Source: Amycolatopsis sp. 195334CR | GTDB taxonomy: Bacteria > Actinomycetota > Actinomycetes > Mycobacteriales > Pseudonocardiaceae | Direction of reading: 5' to 3' | Length of the DNA stretch: 64,000 nt | Assembly: GCF_017309385.1 (NCBI RefSeq) | Contig: NZ_JAFJMJ010000001.1 | Location: 3,906,001 to 3,970,000, forward strand | In this document: piece after piece, positions 63,863 through 64,000 of the stretch | Layout: every line of letters starts with the position of its first letter | How positions within the stretch are numbered: the stretch's first letter is position 1 | Position numbers and translations under genes: made by a program | The notes under the pieces: model-generated | The model's input: only the letters and a program-made list of their open reading frames with translations | Database searches by the model: none | Told to the model about the DNA's origin: nothing

Positions 63863-64000
63863 CCGAACCTTCCCGCTGGCGGCTGGTCCTCGGCGAACCA
63901 GCCGCCCCGCACACCTGCCCGCTCGACGCCGAGGCCGCCGAGCGCGACGCCGCACTGGATTGGCTGTACGGCCGGGATCCGGCGCGGGCCGAACGCGGCG
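63856..64000 (+). CDS. VWA-domain protein, 5' part (YehP-like), cut by window edge
   Basis: 48 residues are visible: LTEPSRWRLVLGEPAAPHTC then PLDAEAAERDAALDWLYGRDPARAERG. The pattern RWRLVLG...LDWLY is the usual N-terminus of the VWA protein that ends DUF4132-MoxR-DUF5682 operons, where the VWA domain itself lies further on. GTG at 63856 overlaps the previous stop by 7 bases. The call depends on context as the VWA domain is outside the window. Confidence 0.7.
   Translation, partial: MLTEPSRWRLVLGEPAAPHTCPLDAEAAERDAALDWLYGRDPARAERG

Overview
The window is high-GC actinomycete DNA. Strong GC-third codon bias, many GTG starts, ATGA/GTGA stop-start overlaps, a SARP-type regulator, an enediyne PKS fragment and a TCGAAC-type SOS box all point to the order Pseudonocardiales, probably an Amycolatopsis-like genus. 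The genus is inference; no rRNA or tRNA gene was seen. Coding density is very high, and the only intergenic spaces near or above 300 bases are the left end of an IS110 element, a 294-base gap near 32.1 kb and a repeat-rich gap at 40.6-41.1 kb.

Region 1 (1-7103) is the 3' part of an enediyne biosynthetic operon: the KR-DH-phosphopantetheinyl transferase end of the iterative PKS, the hot-dog thioesterase, a flavin reductase, an SDR, and an unusual acyl-CoA carboxylase beta/epsilon pair, ending in a 54-residue orphan peptide gene. Region 2 (7.1-12.3 kb) holds a MarR regulator with twin operators, a luciferase-like monooxygenase, a methyltransferase, a DinB2-like polymerase with isoleucine at the steric gate, an SRPBCC protein and a secreted hydrolase. 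Region 3 is an IS110-family element (about 12371-13720) inserted in what looks like a terminator hairpin. Its left end holds a candidate bridge RNA in which all four guide segments can be matched by eye to target and donor halves.

Region 4 (13.7-17.7 kb) is a minus-strand cassette of unrecognised small proteins around an FAD monooxygenase and an AhpD-like protein. Region 5 (17.8-26.4 kb) has a YchJ-like protein, a repeat protein, a PH-domain protein, an orphan lanthionine-synthetase-like kinase/cyclase, a ferredoxin/reductase pair, and a sugar-dehydrogenase/LamG pair behind a cre-like palindrome. Region 6 is parE-parC and a trypsin. Region 7 (32.3-36.0 kb) is a radical SAM/unknown-protein operon divergent from a nucleotidyl-cyclase-fold gene, beside a LysR regulator. 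Region 8 is cupin, S33 hydrolase and sulfate activation (cysD, cysNC).

Region 9 (41.1-46.8 kb) is a regulatory island: AlkB with an SOS box, two paralogous response regulators, a LuxR protein, a SARP/NB-ARC regulator and a sensor kinase. Region 10 (46.8-54.0 kb) is a cell-envelope locus (fn3 protein, MoxR, DUF58, transglutaminase-like protein, kinase-like protein) in which both the transglutaminase and the kinase have lost catalytic residues. Region 11 is a TetR gene divergent from a DrrAB-type ABC exporter, followed by a DUF2993 protein. Region 12 (57.3 kb to the end) is a DUF4132-MoxR-DUF5682-VWA operon resembling the uncharacterised E. coli yehI/yehL/yehM/yehP genes, cut by the window edge.
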